Assembly (NCBI RefSeq): GCF_014066305.1
Contig: NW_023501099.1
Coordinates: 1 to 64,000, forward strand
DNA length: 64,000 bases
Reading direction: 5' to 3'
DNA from: Letharia columbiana
Lineage: Eukaryota > Ascomycota > Lecanoromycetes > Lecanorales > Parmeliaceae
Shown here: positions 60,018 through 64,000 of the stretch, one piece after another
Position numbering within the stretch: position 1 is the stretch's first letter
Layout: each line of letters opens with the position of its first letter
Program-made: the position numbers and the translations under genes
Notes under the pieces: generated by a model
Databases searched by the model: none
What the model saw: only the letters and a program-made list of their open reading frames with translations
Told to the model about the DNA's origin: nothing

Positions 60018-61499
60018 GATGGCTGCGCTGGTGTCGGGTGTGGGCTAAGGCACCAGGGCTTCGAACGATGTTCAGAAATCAATCGTCTACCTTTGCGAGG
60101 TGTATATTATATCCAGCAGTCCCATCCAAACTCATCCAATGATTGAAGACTCCATGATCACATGATAACGCCGGTGTTCAGGGGTCTTGACGGGCTGCCT
60201 CCTCAACCGGAAAGCGTTGAGCGTGGGCAGTGGATGCGCATGCAGGCGGGGCTGTGCGGCTTGATTGCTATGGATGCATTACCGTTTGTGAAGAAGGCGG
60301 GGCACAGGCCAGGGAAGGCTCGAGAACGTATGCTTGTGATACTGGTGCCTGAGAGGGCGCTTGGAGGGCGGTCAATGCACAAGGCTGGCTCCAATGTTTA
60401 AGACAGCTTCTGTATCTCGGTTTAGAAAGTTGCAGCCTGACCGCAAAACGCCAAACAGGACGTTACACCTTCATTGTGTCGATATCGAAAGTTGGAGAGA
60501 GTGTGAATGACTCGGATTCAAGAGTCATATGGCTAGCTCGGGGTGCAGGGATCTTCGAGGTATAATTGTCAACTAGCGAGGGATTAATGTCATCTCGAGC
60601 ATTGATTGCATGATGATGTTGAATTATAGATGGTCACAGCATCAAGCAAGAATATTGGAGCTTGATGTGAGGCGTGGGTTCAGGCACATGATGGATGGGA
60701 CTGGGGACCTTCTGAAAGCTGGGGTCCAGGCCGGGCTGGGTTTAGCGCCAATGAAACGTTCAGCCTTACGCACTTATCTCAACTGATAAGCCTTGTGGTA
60801 ACGAGATCTTCCGCCAATTCCGCATTGCTCACCGGATGTTGATAGACAATGGTCTACCCCTGAAGGACTTAGGGTAAAAGTTATATTTAAGGAACATTTT
60901 GATAAGGGAGTCTTGATACCATCAAAAGATGCCAACTTTCACTGTCGCAAACTATGTGTCAATTGCTCAAAGAGATGAGGAACATGACTAGCTACATAGG
61001 CTCGGAGGCCGTGCTATTTGCTACACCTTAAACCATCCAGCAACGGTTAGCTACATGGTGACAACAGTGGAAAATCCAGCTTCCGACACTGTGAGAGAAC
61101 CCGGAATCATTTGGTCCCCAATTGTGCTGCTCTTTGCCGAAAATAGTCATCAGCAACCGAGGATGCAATTGTCGATCCTCGTTCTCAGGCATCGAAAATA
61201 GTTGTCAACAACCGAGGAGGCAAGTTTTGACCGGTATCAAACAAGGTTGGCTTGAAATATTTGTAGTCAACGACCGAGCATGCAATTGATGTTCTCAAAC
61301 CAAGTCTTCCGAGCGCGGCTGAAATGTTCTCAAAATCTGGCAGAATGCGATCTAGGAAGGAACCTGCAACAGAGAGTTCACCAATCCGACCTTGAGGCAT
61401 TGTTGTCGTTTGAATCGATCTTACGTAGGTGTTCAGATGATGAGAAGATTCCAGCTAAATAGCAAGACGCGATACCCAGTCGTGGCTGCAGATGGTCAT
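60018..61499. other. Intergenic, no gene seen
   Basis: Near 61140-61290 a phrase like GTCAACAACCGAGGATGCAA recurs three times at ~60-bp spacing (AGTCATCAGCAACCGAGGATGCAATT, AGTTGTCAACAACCGAGGAGGCAA, AGTCAACGACCGAGCATGCAATT). This is a small degenerate tandem repeat. No gene supported. Confidence 0.45.
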
Positions 61500-62361
61500 C
61501 TAGATTTCAACAGGGGAAGGGTTTCCGCCGTTCGTTGATGACAAACCGCTCGCTCGATGACTGATACCGATGGTGCCACCAGGATGATAGCCCTGGAAAA
61601 CCACTGAAGGATCAAGATGAAGACGTCGAGCAACCGCCATTGCTAGGGCGTCAGTCAAAGCAAGTGCAACCGTGGTGGACGTGGTTGGAGCAGCCACACC
61701 AAATGAGTCGACCTCGGAAGTTGGAATGGGTGCTGGGAGAAGAATCGACAGATGCGGAGACCGAGATTCAAATAAGGGACATGTCGATGGGGTCGCATGG
61801 GATGTAACCGCTATAAGCGCCATGTCGAGAGGAAGATAGGGCAGAAGATTCAGTAGTTCCGGCGTCCTTCCGGAGAAAGTAATGACGAGGATTGTATCAT
61901 TCTGGTGCAAACAGTCAGCTTCGTAGTCTCCTAGGAGTAACAAGGATGCACACTTCTCCTATCATGCCTAAGTCGCCATGCAAAGCTTCTGTGGGGTGAA
62001 GGAAGGCGCTTCGGATGCCAAAGCTGTTCATTGTCGCTACCACCTTCTGGCCGATTTTGCCACTCTTTCCAACGCCGACGACTACCAATTTCCCACCAGA
62101 GCAGATAGACGTAGTGATGACATTGACAGAGTTGGCAAGTCCGGCTTGGGCAATATCATCAGACGCATACAGGCCTTCAAGCTGCGTTAGAGCGTCCCGC
62201 TCTGTCCCGATAACGGATAACGCTGTGGCTAATGCGTCTTTGCCGCTGATTTCCTCGATGGGCCCTCCTGCATCTGACATTGCTGCGGGAGAGAGTGGCG
62301 ATGTCGGCGTTAGGGGTAGTTGGTATATGGCTGTCGAAGCCAATTTGGATTCGCCCATCAT
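61500..62361 (-). CDS. KpsF/KdsD-like SIS-domain sugar-phosphate isomerase
   Basis: Exons 61954-62361 and 61500-61901 with a 52-bp intron give 269 aa from ATG 62361; a further ATG follows immediately and the frame is open upstream without ATG. The SIS domain is complete: GGKLVVVGVGKSGKIGQKVV, ATMNSFGIRSAFLHPTEALH, GDLGMIGENDTILVITFSG, RTPELLNLLPYL, VALALTDALAMAVARR, and the ending FQGYHPGGTIG. The HPTEALHGDLG and HPGG signatures are those of bacterial D-arabinose-5-phosphate isomerases. Those enzymes usually carry two C-terminal CBS domains, absent here. Substrate in fungi is unknown, since ascomycetes do not make KDO. Confidence 0.85.
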
Positions 62362-63098
62362 GAGTGGGGGCTGGCGAATATTCTTTCTTTGTGATGAAGA
62401 TTGGGACGGGGAATTCAGAAGCACTGGGGCGTCTTTGCGTGTTCACAACATCATAGTGAATATTTTGCCAGGAAGCAGAGGACCCTCGGAGGTCTACCAC
62501 TTCGTATAAAAGCTCAGCTCAGAGAGATAGAGCAGGTATTGCAGTACGGAGGAAAGGGTCCTCAAAGCGGAAGAATTGTGCCCACAATGTAGTCAAGAGA
62601 TGAAAGAAGAGCAGGATCAAGCCATTTTATAGAGTGTCAACGGCACGATCAGTAAGCAAGAAGTTTCATGAAGTACTCTAACTCTACTCCACCCTCGCAC
62701 GCAATGTGGAGATAAGGTAGGTTCGTCACTTTTATCTCCTTCCCGCTCTTTGTGTCAGCATTTGTCTTCCAAGGCTTGAATCTAAACCGCATGCAGGAGG
62801 TGCATTCGTCATTGAATATGTATGGGCATCAACAGGGTCCAGAGTCCAGGGTCCAGGGTCCAGGGTCCAAGAGCACCATCAGCAACTCTATTCAAGCGCG
62901 AGGTTTCACTTGATGTACTTTAGATTGAGTGATTAATTGTATAATGCGGAGAAATCATGTTTCGGCATCTTTCGGCCTCGTGGCAAATGGATTAGAGGCC
63001 TCTCCGCATGCCAAGAGAAATGATGAATGCAGGGATCTGCGTCTACCAAAGAAGATGTCAAAGGATTCGTGTGGGTAGAATTAGGATGTACTCGTACG
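62362..63098. other. Intergenic with GGTCCA repeat
   Basis: A short tandem array of (A)GGGTCC/CAGGGTC units lies at about 62834-62870. The remainder is promoter of the SIS gene and unassigned sequence. Confidence 0.5.
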
Positions 63099-63209
63099 TT
63101 CGAGAGTGAGCTACTTGATAGAGCGAGGACACCAATAGATCTTTTTACTTAGTGGGATGTCGCTTGATCTATTGGTGTCCTCGCTCTATCAAGTAGCTCA
63201 CTTCTCGAA
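63099..63209. repeat. Foldback hairpin element, copy 2
   Basis: The arms run GAGTGAGCTACTTGATAGAG onward through CGAGGACACCAATAGATC on the left, with their near-perfect complement on the right, around a ~24-nt loop containing ACTTAG. The inner arm matches copy 1 at 5046-5175 over about 30 bp. The outermost bases (TTCGAGA/TCTCGAA) are different. Confidence 0.85.
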
Positions 63210-63353
63210 GCACAGTAGGATTTGTAATTATAAGTATGGAAAAATCCGAAGGATTCAGGATCTAGTAGCCAAGCAAGCTATACTACATATGGCTAGCAAG
63301 GAAGACCCCGCAGGAAGCACCTTCCGACTCTATCTCCCAACGACATCTACCTC

Positions 63354-63488
63354 GTGCTGTCCAGGAGTGAGTATTGTAATTAGCGCGGGGAGTTGACCAA
63401 TCAAACTACTCAGTTCTCCGCGAAAATCGTAGTTTGATTGGTCAACTCTCCGGCGCTATCACGAGGTAACTCACTTCCTGGACAGCAC
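63354..63488. repeat. Foldback hairpin, different core but same border
   Basis: A 135-bp palindrome. Outer arms GTGCTGTCCAGG/CCTGGACAGCAC are perfect. Next comes the AGTGAGT/ACTCACT border, then a less well paired middle, then a perfect GAGTTGACCAATCAAACTA-type inner stem around a ~20-nt loop. The inner sequence is unrelated to copies 1 and 2. Confidence 0.8.
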
Positions 63489-64000
63489 TAGTACTCAATT
63501 CTCCGCTCGGTACCGCACACCCAAAGATACCTGTACGAGTATGCCATCCCTGGCAACGAGCGACCGATCCTCCATCCCACCTCCTGTACCGCCACAGGAC
63601 GCCGCCCCTCTCTCGTCCACCCCGTGGGGGCCACGCAGCGGAACTGCAGCATCACAAGGCCAGTTATGAAGCCAGTCACGCATCCCGAGGCCCGTGCTCG
63701 TTCGCATTCTTGAACTTCCGGTCTCCTATCCGGCGGTCTGACAAGTCAAGGCGCTGATGCTCCTCCGAGCCTCTCAGCGCGTTCCCCTGTCAGGTCATCA
63801 GTCTGGGACGCGGTCGCCGCAGCTGTGACCATAATCTCGTACAGCAGCGGTGCAATTCATACCCATCCCCGAACTCTTTCGTCCTTCCGCCAGATGGTCC
63901 GTCGCCTCGTCCTCCCGAGACCATTCACCCAGTGTACAGGCTCCCTACAAAGTTGAGCAAGGCCCTGACGGGACTCCGATCGTGGTATCCATAATCTACC
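63489..64000. other. Window end, no gene seen
   Basis: Two overlapping minus-strand short frames lack motifs. Nothing else supported. Confidence 0.35.

Overview
This is a nuclear window from a filamentous ascomycete (Pezizomycotina). The signs are short spliceosomal introns of mostly 45-110 bp with GTNNGT-type donors, Zn2Cys6 regulators, fungal-type ATG13 and GPI proteins, and a TpA-rich AT block that looks mutated by RIP. A Dothideomycete is my best guess, but it is an inference. Many genes are spliced, so the gene models below were joined by hand from conserved protein blocks and splice consensus.

Layout. 0.5-2.7 kb: a sugar/polyol MFS transporter. 4-5.2 kb: an 870-bp TIR element and a foldback hairpin. 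6.2-8.9 kb: a P1B copper-type ATPase. 9.9-12.2 kb: a gene-free AT-rich repeat block. 13-39 kb: a mosaic. Intact genes there include a GPI-anchored wall protein, an alpha/beta-hydrolase related to NLR effector domains, a mitochondrial oxoglutarate/malate-type carrier and an NSE2-type SUMO ligase. They alternate with decaying genes: a C6 regulator with a stop inside its zinc cluster, a Ca2+/H+ exchanger, a transposase tail, a membrane protein, an amino-acid permease lacking its middle, a kinase and a CorA-like channel.

42.4-62.4 kb is more conserved. It holds an aminoadipate-reductase (LYS2)-like A-T-R enzyme with 15 introns all in its 5' half, a secreted Yellow/MRJP-like protein, a 1601-aa ankyrin/RCC1/BTB protein resembling IBTK, ATG13, and a KpsF-like SIS sugar-phosphate isomerase. 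The last 1 kb carries two more hairpin elements, one of them related to the hairpin at 5.1 kb.

The genes do not form one pathway. The main theme is gene decay next to transposon and foldback sequences. The most unusual items are the hairpin family with a shared AGTGAG border, and the LYS2-like gene whose introns are confined to its 5' half. All family names are from memory of motifs; no search was run.
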